NCBI GenBank assembly: GCA_012295275.1
Contig: CM022673.1
Span: 20,603,913-20,667,912, forward strand
Length of the DNA stretch: 64,000 bases
Source: Chrysomallon squamiferum
Taxonomy: Eukaryota; Mollusca; Gastropoda; Neomphalida; Peltospiridae
Direction of reading: 5' to 3'
Made by a program: the position numbers and the translations under genes. A model generated the notes under the pieces. It searched no databases. It saw only the letters and a program-made list of their open reading frames with translations, and was not told where the DNA came from. Positions 26,701 to 36,893 of this stretch are shown here, one piece after another (the stretch's first letter is position 1; every line of letters starts with the position of its first letter).

Positions 26701-29700
26701 TACTTCATTTTACTTATATATTTATGTATGTATATATGTATGTATGGATTTATATATGCATACTTGCATATATATATTATAATGTTTGCTTATTGCATAA
26801 TATGTATGTACGTGTAGAATATTGGTTTGTACATGACAGTTTCACTATGGTGTCTTCAGATAACAAACAACACTATGAATTCCTTTTATCTCCACAGTCA
26901 CGTGAACACTGGCCTCTCTCTGGCACAGACATGGGCTGCAAGTGCTCTTCTCCATTAGCTACTCATATTTACAGCATCGTGACATAACAGCCTGTATCAG
27001 TTTCAAGGATCTTGGCATACAGTTAGATATGCTAACCATCAGGTACTCCAGTTCATGTAACTAGTCCCAGAATGTCTGCTGGCACAAACAAGCCAAACTG
27101 CACAAGGAATGCATAAAATTGAAGCACTGTCCATAAACATTTCCCTTTGGTCAGAGTTTATCTTTCAGGATTATACACCTGAGAAATGTATTTCCTTTTT
27201 CCTGTAATGACAGGAACTATATCCTGGGTCCATTGCCATGGAAACATCAGAACATATGGTTGAGATATGCTAAGATATGCTCCACTACACATACAGTAAA
27301 TAAAACATCAAACTTTTGTTGGTGAAGGGGGCAAAAAAATAATAAACAGAATTAACTGCAGAAGCAAACAAACTCTAAAATGACAGGAAAAAAGAAATCT
27401 CCTCAAAGCCAAATATTTACTGTTAAAGTTAAATTTTTTGATACCTTTCTAGCAGATGGCCAGTTGTTGTTGATTATTTTTCCCATTATTTTTATTATTA
27501 CTATTTTTGTTTTTAGTTTTAGTAGAATCTGTAGTAGACATGTTAGTTAAGAAATACTACCAGTCTCAAAACATCTACTTTAGAAATTTGACTTTTCCTG
27601 TGTTATAATTTTATGATTATTACTTTTTCTCTTTTTTCCTATTTTTTTCTTCAGAATACAAATTTGAATAGAAACAACCCTTTTGTCTATACTTAATCAA
27701 GAAACACTGAGTAACTGCTATAAGGAACCCAATTCAAAGAACTGAAAATAAATCCAATTTTTAATAACTTGATTAAATTTATAATCAATTTAGCAAAGAT
27801 AAGTTTATGCCCTATTGTGCTTGACAAAATGTGTATTGTTTTCCTGCACTATGGTTAATATCCTCATTTACATTTTACAAGTAACAGCGAACTAACTGAT
27901 TTTAACTTATAAAACATATTTATATCTTTCAGACTGTAGAGATCTTCTTTATTCAGAAATCATTTTTAAAATTATAACTTTTCCACTATTTTCATAAAAG
28001 CTAATAAGACCATTTTCAATTACTGTTCAGACTTAAAAATTTATAAGAATAAATGTCTGAACAGATTAGCTTAAGATGTGACAAATGAAGATCAGTTACA
28101 TCTCAGTTATCAAACAATAAATGGGATCCAGAAACCATGAACCCTTTCATTCATATTTGTTCATACACTGAGGAAACTTTTCTGTAACTAATGCTAATCA
28201 TTTAAAAAAGTAGTACAATACTGATAAAAATAAAAATGTTCAGGAAAATTAATAAAGAATAATCAAAGTCCAATACAGATAGAATCAAATCTATAAAATG
28301 AATAAAATAAATATTAAAAAAATCTATAACAACTTAAACAAACAAAAAAAAAACACCCACAAAAACATCCACCAAATTTTTTCCAGAAGCATTTACTAAA
28401 TGAACATCAGAGTAAAAAGTAAAAATCACACAAATAAATTAATAATTTTTACCTTCAAAATATTGTCCAGGATTCAGAAAAGATGACAAAGTGAAATGCC
28501 GAAAGGAAATGAGAGCCTTACACCCTACAGAAGACTCTTCACACAGGAAAGATAGAAAACTACTGACTGAAGAACAAACTCTATGGCAGTCCTACAGAAT
28601 GACCTGTCAACCAGCCAAGGACCAGCTACCTTATTGAGATGTGCAGCCAGCAAGTTGTGGCAATCAACACTCCCGGAAACAAGAGCATATCTCATTACAC
28701 TCCTGTCCCCAAAAATAGATTCCATCATAACAATAATATGCACACACATACAGATTTTCTGAGGCATGCCGGTCATGCATTTGTCCTTTCCACGAGAGTT
28801 GTTAGAAACTAGATATCCTTTTGACCAGATGACATTTTGGCCCAAATCACCAGTGCACTAAACATTTAGACAGACATTCCACAGACCTTTCACTACCAGT
28901 CTGCTAATTAACAATCCAAGAAACAGAGAAGACAGTTGATCAGAATTCATTAAATATCATTTGTAAAACCTTGAGTCACAAATGATGACAAAATTTTAAT
29001 ACTTACTTTTAAAGATGACAAAGATGACAAACACTGTGTTGTTCTGACTCTAAGCAGCGTGTGAGGATAAAAAGAAAAGTGTTAAGGAGAAAGGCAGGTG
29101 GTTATGGATTGAGAAACCTGATCTGTGAAAAAACGTCAGAGGATGCAGTACACAGAGCTGCGGGGATATTTTCAGGTAAGCAACAAATTGTTTATGATAA
29201 TTTTTCCTTCAACTGACTTCTCCAGAGCTTCAGAAAAAATAATTCCAGCCTTGTAAATAGGCTTTAACAATACTCTTTGTTACTAAAATGACTTTTAACA
29301 TGTTTTAACAATATTCTTTGTAATGTTACAGTTTCAACATGTTCTAACCATAATCTTTGATAATGAAACAATTTTTATGAAGTTTTTTTTTTCAACAATA
29401 CTCTTTCATAATGTAAATTTTTCACAATGTTTCATAACCTAAAACTCAACAAACAGGAATTAATAAAAACTGCTAAAACCCAAGTAAATCACACTGATTG
29501 TTATATACTGTATGCAGCCAAAAGAATACCAGTTATGATACATAATTTTAAAAATAATTTTGGTTCCTTGGTTGGTCACAACTGAACATGCCAAATTTGT
29601 GTAAAAGGTGGGTAGACTGTATAACGTTATGATTGAAAAAACTAAATCAGAAAACCATATTTATATCTTACAGCAAAATAATTAAAACACATATCTTTTG

Positions 29701-32621
29701 ATTTTTTTTTTAAACTCATCTTTTATTAATCTGATCCTATAAGTGAGTGTAATTAATTATTCATCAAAGAGTTGATAATGAAACTAAACATATCTTGTAT
29801 TATGTGTGTTATTTTCCAGCTATTGTTCTTACTAGATTCCATTGTACACCAAACAAGCAGTGATGAAACTAGACTCAGTGAATTATGTTACATTACTCAT
29901 TAAACATCCAGCAATGAAACTATATAATGTGTGTGTGTGTGTGTGTGTGTGTGTACCATGAATCTATGTATGTTTAACAGAGCTAATGTGAATATGTGTC
30001 CAGTGACTCTCTACTGGTGTTTGAGTATGTCTGTATATGTGTGAGAGATTTGTGAAGTAGTGTGTGTGTATGTGTGTGTGTGTGTGTGTGTACTGACAAG
30101 ATAATTCCTTAACGTAAGATAAATACATCTGTAATACAATGAATACAGACTGATGTTAGTTAATTAATAATGTATCTTTATACATACCTACTAAAATGCA
30201 ATTTATTTACTGTGATATACATTATATTATGCAAGATGCTTATTTATAAAATATATATATAGATTTTAGTTTATAAATATGTAAGAAATAGATATATATA
30301 TATATAAAGAAATGTATATTATAAGTGTTTTGATAGATAAGATATAAGAACATTAAGTTATAAGTTATATGTATTTGTATTTGGAAGATATATAAAATAG
30401 AGTAGAAATGAATATTTGAAATAGAATTCTTACAGGTATCTCCTCCAGGTGCTGGTTCTGAAATGTGTACATTGGTTAATGAAAACTCATCATTGTTAAT
30501 TTAAATTGCTTTTCTGATCCTGCTTTAATGCTATAAACAATTTTTAAGACAAAAATGTCTAAAACAACAACTCAAACCTTTATCTTGAGATGTCTGATAT
30601 TCAAAGACATTATTATTACATTATTTTATTTTATTTAATAGTTTTAAAGAATGATATCACTGTTTCAAACTGGATTATATATGTTTGTTTTCACCTTACA
30701 ACGTTCAAAAAGCTGACACCTGTTTGTTGGAAGTCTGAAGTATATAATTAAAGTTCCACTCATTTTATTAGATTTAACAAGTTTGAGTGCCTGCCAAACT
30801 TCACTTCACTTACTGCTTCAACAAGATAATTAGAAACCAAAACTAAACAAGTTAATTTTTTTTGCATGTAAATCATTTTAACAGTTTCACTGTTTCATAC
30901 ATGATATCTATATCAATCTGGGTCAAAGGCCAAGGTCATTTTCATAGTCAAAGATGAAAGTTAAGGTTGTTAATGTTGTGATGACTTTTAAGAGTATTTT
31001 CAAATGTTACAAATATTGTTTATCAGTTTCTGCATATCTTTAGAGTAAATATAAAATAAAGTAAAACTGAATTTAAAAAATGATGATAAATCTGATAAAT
31101 TAATGATATGAAATATCCAGTAAATTCTAAAAAAACCACAAGAATAATACTAACAAACTATTACAAGAAAATAGTTTCTTATTTTCCTCCTATATTTTTA
31201 TTTATTGTTATTATTATTGTTATTTTGTTGTTGCTGGTGTTGTTGTTGTTGCTGGTGTTGTTGTTGTTGTTCGTTTATAGATAAATATCTGATTCTGTAA
31301 TATTTTCAGATATAGAACATATATATCATTTTGGAACATTCTCATTCTGAGTGTAAATATCTGAAAATGTTTTTGACTGAGGCACTGAACTAATATTCTA
31401 CCCCAATCATTTCTATGAGACAACTTTCTGTGTGCCAAAATAAATTGCATAAAATTTATGTCATAATCACTTTCTAATGTCCCATTAGATTTGTTAAAAA
31501 CTTTTGAATACAAACAAAAAGATACCAATTTGCTGACAGTACTATTTCTTGCATAAATTTGGTAATTTATTTATTTTTATTTTTTTCTAAAACCTCCACA
31601 GATGAATAATGAGTTAAGAATGATAATATATATACTGTTTATCTAATATTTAATACTTCTATAAAAAACTGAAAAAAAAGAAATAACAATTTGATACATA
31701 TATGTTTGATATGAATAATGACATAAGTTCAAAATTCATTATGATATATTTTAAATTCTGTATAGTTCAATGATTAAATTCTTAAATCTTTTGTGTAGTG
31801 GTAAGTAAATACAGCCTAACTGTATGTTACATATTTCCTGTCACTCTAGCAATCTGTCTTTGCTAGTAAGTTAAATCTTTTTTAGTAATAATCTCTTGAA
31901 GGTAATTTAAAGCAGATATTTTCTCTTTTATTAAGGCATTATTTTGTACATATAAAAATTAGAGTGAAGGGACACATTTCTGTGTATAAAATGATATCAC
32001 AATAATTGAAAAAATTTCAGTAATCACAATTCCTCATCAATGTACTGTTTTATTGTCCTGCTTTATTGCTATAAGTGATTGGACAGGAGGTATAAAGTTA
32101 CTTTGAATTAAACACATTATATTCAGGCTATCTGTAAAGCGGCCTACAATACTTTAACAATCCCAGTAATACTTTAACTTTTTTTATTATATAAGAATTA
32201 ATAAAATGTAATGTAGGTGTATAACAGCTTCATAAAAAAATAATACAATAAAGGTTAATATAAAATTTTAAAAATTTCAGGAAGCATTCACAGATGCAAA
32301 ATTTCATTAAAATGCTGTAAACAGGATGTAAAAGGGTAGCATGCAAATAAAAAAATAAAAAAAGCATAGAAGCAAACAAATGTAAACAGTTTATTATGAA
32401 CTGGTTCTAGATTGGGTAACTCTAAACAAATTAAACACAGACTGGTTCTCATTCTTTATGAGTAACACCATCAACAGTAAACAGTTGATTTAGTCTGGTG
32501 TTCTGTAAGGGGATAAAAAGAAAATTATAAACAGTAAAAAATGGACTGGTACTCACTCTGTGTCTTCACCTCTTGCCCGTCTGCGTCTGCGTGCCTCGCG
32601 GCGCTCTTCTGCGGTGCTCAT
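1259..32621 (-). CDS. TnI: Troponin I gene (3' end outside window)
   Basis: Troponin I is the inhibitory subunit of the thin-filament troponin complex; it binds actin-tropomyosin, troponin C and troponin T. Exons read on the minus strand join in phase. A basic/acidic extension (MSTAEERREARRRRRARG...) and an E/R-rich coiled-coil stretch are followed by the conserved core: GLSPEKKKLLK, KLIMQKAAEDL, ADLQQLCKKLH, VFDWEVKIRKQDFE and INELTLKVNDTKGK. These match the troponin C/T-binding helices and the approach to the inhibitory region. The inhibitory peptide and C-terminus are not seen and should lie left of position 1259. Without giant exons 7-8 and the 27-residue cassette exon 2, about 283 residues are encoded here; with exons 7-8, about 2,436. 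Long N-terminal extensions are known in mollusc troponin I. Family assignment is confident; isoform content is inferred. Confidence 0.93.
1356..1399 (-). CDS. TnI: TnI exon 13a, alternative 44-nt exon
   Basis: TGCAG acceptor, 44 nt, GTAAGT donor. From phase 0 it encodes INNLQLKFNDAKGK plus two bases. It is a near-duplicate of exon 13b (35 of 44 bases identical). This segment leads into the inhibitory region. Confidence 0.87.
1400..2185. other. TnI intron
   Basis: AT-rich intron between exon 12 and exon 13a; nothing else recognised. Short TTA and ATT repeats near 1921-1935 and 2140-2170. Confidence 0.7.
2186..2286 (-). CDS. TnI: TnI exon 12, troponin T-binding coiled coil
   Basis: 101 nt from CACAG to GAG|GTATCC; starts in phase 1 and ends in phase 0. 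It encodes ADLQQLCKKLHNKICVLEEE followed by VFDWEVKIRKQDFE, matching the conserved ELQ-LC--LH and Y/FD-E-KV-K motifs of troponin I, which pair with troponin T. Confidence 0.95.
3829..3960. repeat. Degenerate 38-40 bp tandem repeat
   Basis: Units begin GACTG/GACTA at 3829, 3869, 3908 and 3946, so spacings are 40, 39 and 38 bases. Each has a conserved 'AAAAGACTGAG-CAT' core and diverged middle. Located in the TnI intron between exons 11 and 12 (2287-4756), which otherwise shows only AT-rich sequence and a T32 run at about 4339-4370. Confidence 0.7.
4757..4877 (-). CDS. TnI: TnI exon 11, IT-arm helix
   Basis: 121 nt from TGCAG to CAAG|GTATAA; starts in phase 0 and ends in phase 1. It encodes KLIMQKAAEDLRNEAKRKAE followed by EKEKFINAQVPELETSGMNQ. 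The LIMQKAAEDL helix and the VPEL...G turn are diagnostic of troponin I. Confidence 0.95.
4964..5035. repeat. (ATT)n microsatellite
   Basis: About 24 uninterrupted ATT units in the TnI intron between exons 10 and 11 (4878-6542). A second related tract of AAT units lies at 5616-5663. The rest of that intron is AT-rich with nothing recognised. Confidence 0.95.
6543..6638 (-). CDS. TnI: TnI exon 10, start of conserved core
   Basis: 96 nt, phase 0-0, between CCAG and AAG|GTATAT. It encodes EARRKKEEEAKKKKGKRKGL followed by GGLSPEKKKLLK. The SPEKKKLLK segment is the conserved lead into the first troponin C/T-binding helix of protostome troponin I. Confidence 0.92.
6639..9375. other. TnI intron with homopolymer runs
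   Basis: Intron between exons 9 and 10. It contains A30 (about 7950-7979), T and A runs at about 8265-8314 and a T19 run near 8431-8449. The short open frames near 8.4-8.6 kb are carried by these runs. No exon with paired splice sites was seen. Confidence 0.6.
9376..9435 (-). CDS. TnI: TnI exon 9, 60 nt
   Basis: TTTAG acceptor and GAG|GTAAGT donor, phase 0-0, encoding EEEARMEEERLERERQEQEE. It continues the charged helix of exon 6 so smoothly that exon 6-to-9 splicing is very likely the standard muscle form. Confidence 0.87.
10188..10214 (-). CDS. TnI: Candidate 27-nt TnI microexon
   Basis: Acceptor AGTCAG, then nine open codons in phase 0 (HIPKSSLQQ), then a strong donor CAG|GTAAGT. Length and phase fit between giant exon 8 (or exon 6) and exon 9. 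The upstream pyrimidine tract is poor, so use is uncertain. Confidence 0.5.
10271..10530. repeat. Minisatellite, about 98-bp period
   Basis: ACATGCATCAA recurs at 10308, 10406 and 10505 (periods 98 and 99). The two full units are nearly identical. Each unit contains internal TATTAATATTTACTGAAAT sub-repeats. It lies in the intron between the candidate 27-nt exon and giant exon 8. Confidence 0.85.
11195..14386 (-). CDS. TnI locus giant exon 8 (1,064 codons)
   Basis: A 3,192-nt open exon. The TTTAG acceptor leads directly into GRPQHFASERSSRRLLRTRS; the donor is AAT|GTAAGT; phase 0 at both ends. Only a 225-nt intron (14387-14611) separates it from giant exon 7. The N-terminal part has a basic helical segment (KEKFLREQRQKELVGVIRAR) and a DDPFEKW motif. 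A three-unit short repeat and two copies of a YTA..LLE.FE...RR.LS module follow. The rest is Ser/Lys/Asn-rich and likely disordered. No catalytic domain is visible and I do not recognise a named family. The 3' splice partner is probably the 27-nt exon at 10188-10214 or exon 9. Confidence 0.8.
14612..17878 (-). CDS. TnI locus giant exon 7 (1,089 codons)
   Basis: A 3,267-nt stretch with no stop. It starts immediately after a TAG acceptor in phase 0 (EADEIWHNVMYGND...) and ends at a strong donor, AGT|GTGAGT, again in phase 0. The product is Ser/Asn/Asp/Glu-rich, probably disordered, with no transmembrane segment, signal peptide or enzyme domain I recognise. It has an acidic N-terminal two-thirds with Cys clusters (CDRCAG, CECCGYSG) and a more basic C-terminal third with RRSFSS, KRHSS and RRISS motifs. 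I do not recognise a named family. Phase and position make it an in-frame insertion in troponin I. An independent nested gene using a local start is the alternative. Confidence 0.8.
17879..18681. other. TnI intron before giant exon 7
   Basis: 803-nt intron. It holds two minus-strand mini-exon look-alikes: 18413-18428 (16 nt, T tract plus TAG, then CAG|GTAAGT) and 18316-18337 (22 nt, GCAG, then AAAG|GTAAGG). Neither preserves the frame alone or together. They could be non-coding first exons of an independent giant-exon transcript, or chance. Confidence 0.35.
18682..18879 (-). CDS. TnI: TnI exon 6, Glu/Arg-rich helix
   Basis: 198 nt in phase 0-0 between CTAG and AAG|GTAGGT. It encodes EPSTDDTAAQEAAAAEAAER followed by a long E/R/K/Q run ending EEERKRK. 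The composition predicts a single charged helix or coiled coil, typical of invertebrate troponin I/T extensions. The next exon is either giant exon 7 or exon 9; both start in phase 0. Confidence 0.88.
18880..19986. other. TnI intron
   Basis: AT-rich intron between exons 5 and 6; nothing recognised. Confidence 0.6.
19987..20019 (-). CDS. TnI: TnI exon 5, 33 nt
   Basis: Bounded by CCAG and GAG|GTTTGT, phase 0-0, encoding DETPKEEPKQE. The donor is weak (GTTTGT), which fits an alternatively included microexon. Confidence 0.75.
20020..21618. other. TnI intron
   Basis: Intron between exons 4 and 5, with an (AT) tract near 20689-20710. A short minus-strand open frame near 21.0-21.2 kb has no ATG and no convincing splice pair, so is not called. 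Confidence 0.6.
21619..21666 (-). CDS. TnI: TnI exon 4, 48 nt
   Basis: Bounded by TTTCAG and GAG|GTAAAT, phase 0-0, encoding EVTSTRSRRRRGGDTE. Multiple of three, so skippable without frameshift. The TS-RSRR-RGG core repeats exon 3, suggesting exon duplication within the extension. Confidence 0.82.
21667..25143. other. TnI introns flanking exon 3
   Basis: Apart from exon 3 (23246-23330), this stretch is AT-rich intron with short A and T runs. No repeat family or additional exon was recognised. Confidence 0.55.
23246..23330 (-). CDS. TnI: TnI exon 3
   Basis: An 85-nt exon bounded by TGCAG and GAG|GTGAAC. Starting in phase 2 it reads ASETPAEEETTSRRSRRNRG then GEDEAPAE and ends in phase 0. It can join exon 1 directly (giving E-A-S-E-T-P) or exon 2. 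It contains one copy of the basic RSRR-RGG module seen again in exon 4. Confidence 0.85.
25144..25224 (-). CDS. TnI: TnI exon 2, 81-nt cassette with GC donor
   Basis: Acceptor TAG after a pyrimidine-rich tract, then 81 nt open in phase 2-2, encoding DASESSTINGEDDLERRRR followed by ERREARL. No good GT donor follows; the splice site appears to be AG|GCAAGA, a GC-AG type. Length is a multiple of three, so inclusion or skipping keeps the frame. Charge pattern matches the rest of the extension. It is likely an optional cassette. Confidence 0.65.
25225..32556. other. Large TnI intron
   Basis: About 7.3 kb between coding exons 1 and 2. It holds the possible 24-nt exon at 30434-30457, an X-box-like ATTGCCATGGAAAC at 27232-27245, (GT) tracts at 29928-29954 and about 30060-30090, and a GTT/GCTGGT repeat at 31226-31271. 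No other gene seen. Confidence 0.55.
30434..30457 (-). CDS. TnI: Possible 24-nt TnI microexon
   Basis: TTTCAG acceptor, 24 nt, then CCT|GTAAGA. Between exon 1 (phase 2) and exon 2 or 3 it would add E-TSTWRRY-L in frame. It is about 54% GC within a very AT-rich intron. The site is short and could be chance. Confidence 0.33.
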
Positions 32622-32652
32622 GATTGGTCAGAATTGGTCAACTAACGAAACT
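32557..32652 (-). CDS. TnI: TnI exon 1 of the coding series, with start codon
   Basis: The acceptor AG at 32653-32654 is followed by a short 5' leader, then ATG at 32621-32619. Coding sequence 32557-32621 gives MSTAEERREARRRRRARGEDT plus two bases, ending at a GTGAGT donor (phase 2). Because an acceptor precedes the leader, at least one non-coding exon must lie upstream. The start is chosen as the only ATG in the exon leading into the charged extension. Confidence 0.85.
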
Positions 32653-33058
32653 CTGCAAAAAACAATAAAAAATTAATTAATACTTTAAACCATTGGTTAA
32701 AAAATATATATTTTTCCTGTAATATTTGTGAATGAAATATATATAAATTCTTAAATATAAATAAATAATTAATGAGTTAGACTATTTCCAGTTCAAACCA
32801 GTGTTCAGAAAATCATTTTATCAGAGTATATGTTTTTCTCTGCAGTGAGTGATGTTAAAATTAATATTCATTCATTTCTTTAAAACATAAATTTGCATAA
32901 TATTATATACTTCATTTTATTAATTTATAAATACTTGTGTAATTAATTAATCAGAAAACATTAAGTCCAAATGTATTTGTGTGTCTAGATATGTCAATGT
33001 ATATGATGTATGTGTTTATATTTTGCTTATATTTAGTTCTTGTACATTTAAATGTGTA

Positions 33059-33090
<32 letters not shown>

Positions 33091-33590
33091 GTGAGCAAAA
33101 TAATGACATTCAACAAAATAAATAAGAGATTTTGTTTTTTTCTTTTTTGAAAGTGTTTTTTTCTATCAAGTCATAAGTATCAAATATTAATTCAGCATCT
33201 ACAAACACACATCTCTGTGTTTATTAACAGCATCCTTTAACCAGTGCTACAGTTGTGTAACAGTATTTGATACAGACAACAAAACTAATTGAATTATTCT
33301 ATCTCTGACTACTGATGGCTGGATATAAACAGTACTCAGTAGTCCATCCCATCTGGCTACAAGACCAAACACAGATAACATAGATATCATGTTACTCTAA
33401 CTCACAGAAAACAACCAACTCCCCCTCAGGTGTTCAGATAACACCACCCTACTTCTCCCCTACTCCCAATCCTTCCTGCCACTTTCTATAAACATTTCTC
33501 AACAACTTTCAACAGATTATTTCATTTACAGGCTGCAAAAATTTGGTGGTAAAATTATTCTATCTGCCATCTTGTTTTTGCTTTTTGCAG

Positions 33591-33606
33591 GTTGCCATGG
33601 TGGCAA
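33591..33606. promoter_or_regulatory. X-box-like motif beside YY1-like site
   Basis: GTTGCCATGGTGGCAA is a partial X-box palindrome. A YY1-like GCCATCTTG lies 17 bases before it at 33566-33574. Both sit at the start of a GC-richer island (about 33.56-33.75 kb) in an otherwise AT-rich intron. Confidence 0.35.
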
Positions 33607-33642
33607 AAACGGGCACTGGTACAAGTGTTGGGAAAGGCTTAC

Positions 33643-33704
33643 TAAATAAGGCATTGGCATCGCTAAGATGGAGCCAGAGTGGAAGCCGATGCGGCTGTCT
33701 ACCA
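33643..33704 (-). other. GC-rich exon-like segment in TnI 5' intron
   Basis: On the minus strand: CATAG acceptor, 62 nt, TTTA|GTAAGC donor. Sequence is markedly GC-richer than the surroundings. It might be an alternative 5' UTR exon. On the plus strand the same island reads MVAKTGTGTSVGKGLLNKAL and stops 17 codons later, too short to call. Confidence 0.28.
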
Positions 33705-36634
33705 CTATGAGAGGAATGCACCATCAACAGCAGATATTAGGTTTCTTCTGTGTAGGTGCTCTCAGAAAAAGCCAGTAACATTTCATCAGCTTATTGTATT
33801 TATAACAGAGCACTGAGGCTGCTGAAGTGAAGAAATGTTAGAAAACTGCCAGTATTTAGTTCTTTTTTCAATTTTTTCTGTACATATATTATCCTTAATT
33901 TTATTAAATGGATACATATTCTCACATTGCAGCCATAAATTATTTTAAGTTATAACAATATTAAAATCTACAGATATTTTTTTTATATATATATTTCAAA
34001 AGGTAAATTCAGGTAATCATTGATACACAGCTGTGAAAAATAAATAATAATGTATCTTCCATTTTATTTATTAAAATTGATTAAAAGAAAAAACTACAGC
34101 TTACAGCTCCCATAACAACTTAAAAATACATGACATGATAAACAATTTTTTTTTTTAAAGTGATCTTATGTTCAGAACATGCTTATGGGAAGTTTTCCAG
34201 AGTTCAATTTATATCTTAATAATCTACAGACATATCAAAATTAAAAACCAGGAGCTCATAAAATACTAAACTTTTCTGGACTTTCTCCAACCCAGTTAAT
34301 TTACTGTAACATTAAATCAAACACTTCCTTTCAAGATGTGTAAATTAAATTTTTGTTATCAATGTGCGTGTGTGAAGGATGGGTTGAAAAAACAAAAAAG
34401 GAGCAAAGCACTGGTAAGAATCTGAGAAGAATGGTAAGTAAAGTATGGATACTGAATGAAATGAAGAACGAAGATTAAGTTTAAAGTGAAAACCAGTGCC
34501 AAATTTTGCTGATATGAATAAAGTCATTTTATAATTTTTAATGATAGTTTTATTTAGTTCGAAATTTAGCAAAAAATTCTGAAGCTTGCAAGGATATAAA
34601 AATTATTTTATAGTGGCTTATTTTAGATAGGGAAAAGTTAAAAAGAAACCCACCTGAAAACACTAATTGTTAATTTTAAAAGGGGAAGGGTGAATTAGTT
34701 CAGTGACAAAAATTCCTAACAGACTGAGTGAGTCCTTTGCACAGTTCGAGCATCCTCTGTAATAATTATTAGATTGTTTTCTATTTCTAGAAAGAAATTA
34801 TGTTTTCAACATAAAATCACCAACTAACAACTGCCAAAGAAGAGTATTATAATTTAAATTTTTTAAATTTTTATTTATTTTTATTTTGTAATGTGGTACC
34901 AATACATGAATTTTTAACTGACAATATATATAAATGTTAAAATATTTTTATACCAAACTGTATTTAATTACCATTCAAAATATTTTGTTTATTGTATACT
35001 TTGAAATAAATTATAATTCCTGACTTTTTTGTGAATGTTTTTGCCAAAGTAACTGTTGGCTTAGCTTTTTAAAAAAATATATATTTATAGATATTATTAT
35101 AAATCCAGAATTTATGTCAGTAGCCAGCATGTCTAGTCCTGGCAGGCATGCTGAAGGTAAAAAGGTGAAAGTTACTGCGAGCTTAGCGGAAGAAGTCCTT
35201 GGAACTTTTTTTTACTGTTTACTGCATGTTAATGATGTTGTAAATTTATTTGTTAATTAAGAATGTGGTTTTACAGTTATATAGATATTTTGAAAGTGTT
35301 TCATGCATGAAGCTACTTTTGCCATTCATAAATGACTTAATTTACTAAAAGCACTTTTGAAAACTTACAGTTAGATGATAAATTTGACATAGCAGGTTTG
35401 GAATATATTTGGATCCAGGGATATTCACATCCCAACTGCATTCTATTTTTTTAAAGATTATTCATCTTGAGAGAGCTGTCCATCAGCTTTTGTGAAATCA
35501 CAGGTCTGATCTAACTGGCCTTTCTTTTTTATGTTTATATTAATCACTACATTTATTATTTATATTAATATAGCACAGTTACTAATAACATTGAAAATAA
35601 CATTACTGTGAAAATTATAACGGGAGTTAATAACAATACTATAATACTGAACATTATGGGCTTTTTGTTGCAGTATTTTTTTTTTAAAATGTTACCTTCA
35701 ACAGACACACACAAATATCTTTGCAGTTAGACAGCACACACCATAAATTCTGGAGCAAACAGAAATAAACCCACATGTATCAAAGATGCTAATAGTCTAC
35801 AGAAATTCTGGCACAAAGACAAAATACAGAGACAATTTCTAATGAAACAGAACATCTTAGATTTTCATTTACCCAAAAAATTTGTAAGCACTGTCAAAAC
35901 TATATGAATAACTTCATGGTACAAAAAGTAACATATTCATGCTGGCAGATGATTTATTTTTAGAACTTATTGCACTATTTGTTCAGTATTAATTTATAAT
36001 AGCATTTATGTTGTGATTTGTTAACTTATTTCAGTATGATGTATGACTACTGCCATAGCTGTGTACACACACACACACAATTTTACATAAATAGATACAC
36101 AGAGGCACATACAACATATAATACACATACAATATCACTAATATATATTTGGGAGTTCATTAAATAAGGATGGTCCATTTCATTAATTAATTTAAATTAA
36201 TAGCATCAGTTTCTTAAAATATATTGTTTTATGTTCAGCTTATATTAAACACAAAATATCACAAGTATATTATATCTCTGACAGTATCATTTAGTTACAT
36301 AATCATTTTAACAGCATATTATTATTATTATTTGTTTTTTGAGTTTATTTTTTTGATATTGTATTGTCATAATTAAATAACACATAATCATTTTTTTTTA
36401 TCTATTTATCTTATTTTTATTTAAATCATTTATAATTTGTTAAAAATCACAAAAATTAAAACACTTTTTTTCAGGATAAAACTTAAATCAAAATAATAAA
36501 GATTACCAAAGAGTAATTATATAATGAAATAATTTTTGAAAATTAAAAATGAATAAAAGAAAGTTTAGAATAGACAGAGATAACAAAAGAAACTTGGTCA
36601 ATTCTTATAAACATATTTTGCAGAATCAACTTAC

Positions 36635-36860
36635 TTGAAGAGAAATACAGGCTGCTACACTCCAAACCACAGATCAAAAGAAAAGATGCTACCTCCTACA
36701 CCACTAGTACCTGAATGAAAATCTCTACTGTTCCAATAAGAAATAATGGACTACCTTAACAGAACACCACAAAGAAAACCCACAGTAGATCAGAACAGTG
36801 TGTGTTACTTCTGACTGCTGTTTAGAAACTAGTACCACATGTTAGGTAGCAGACAGCCAC
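36635..36860 (-). other. TnI: Candidate 5' UTR exon of TnI
   Basis: A TTCAA|GTAAGT donor ends a candidate first exon at 36635. A TATATAAG box at 36886-36893 (minus strand) would place transcription start near 36860. Because coding exon 1 begins with an acceptor, an upstream non-coding exon is required. This is the nearest combination of TATA and strong donor that I can see. The exact start is inferred. Confidence 0.4.
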
Positions 36861-36885
36861 ATGCTCAAATTCCATGAAGGGCAAA

Positions 36886-36893
36886 CTTATATA
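36886..36893 (-). promoter_or_regulatory. TATA-like box, candidate TnI proximal promoter
   Basis: TATATAAG on the minus strand, in a locally less AT-rich stretch, about 25-30 bases upstream of the candidate 5' exon. TATA-like words are frequent in AT-rich DNA, so support comes only from the adjacent donor and orientation. Confidence 0.35.

Larger units (their letters stand above)
32653..36634. other. TnI 5' intron
   Basis: Between the start-codon exon and the candidate 5' UTR exon. Contains a (GT) tract at 33065-33090 and the GC-richer island at 33.56-33.75 kb described separately; otherwise AT-rich. Confidence 0.45.

Noticed and set aside
28525-28845. 106-codon minus-strand open frame
   Set aside because: It begins with TTG, not ATG, has no recognisable domain and no in-phase splice partner; read as chance within an intron.
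29010-29052. GTAAGT donor with upstream AG sites in the large TnI intron
   Set aside because: Candidate exons are 43 or 37 nt (frameshift), or 27 nt with an in-frame stop.
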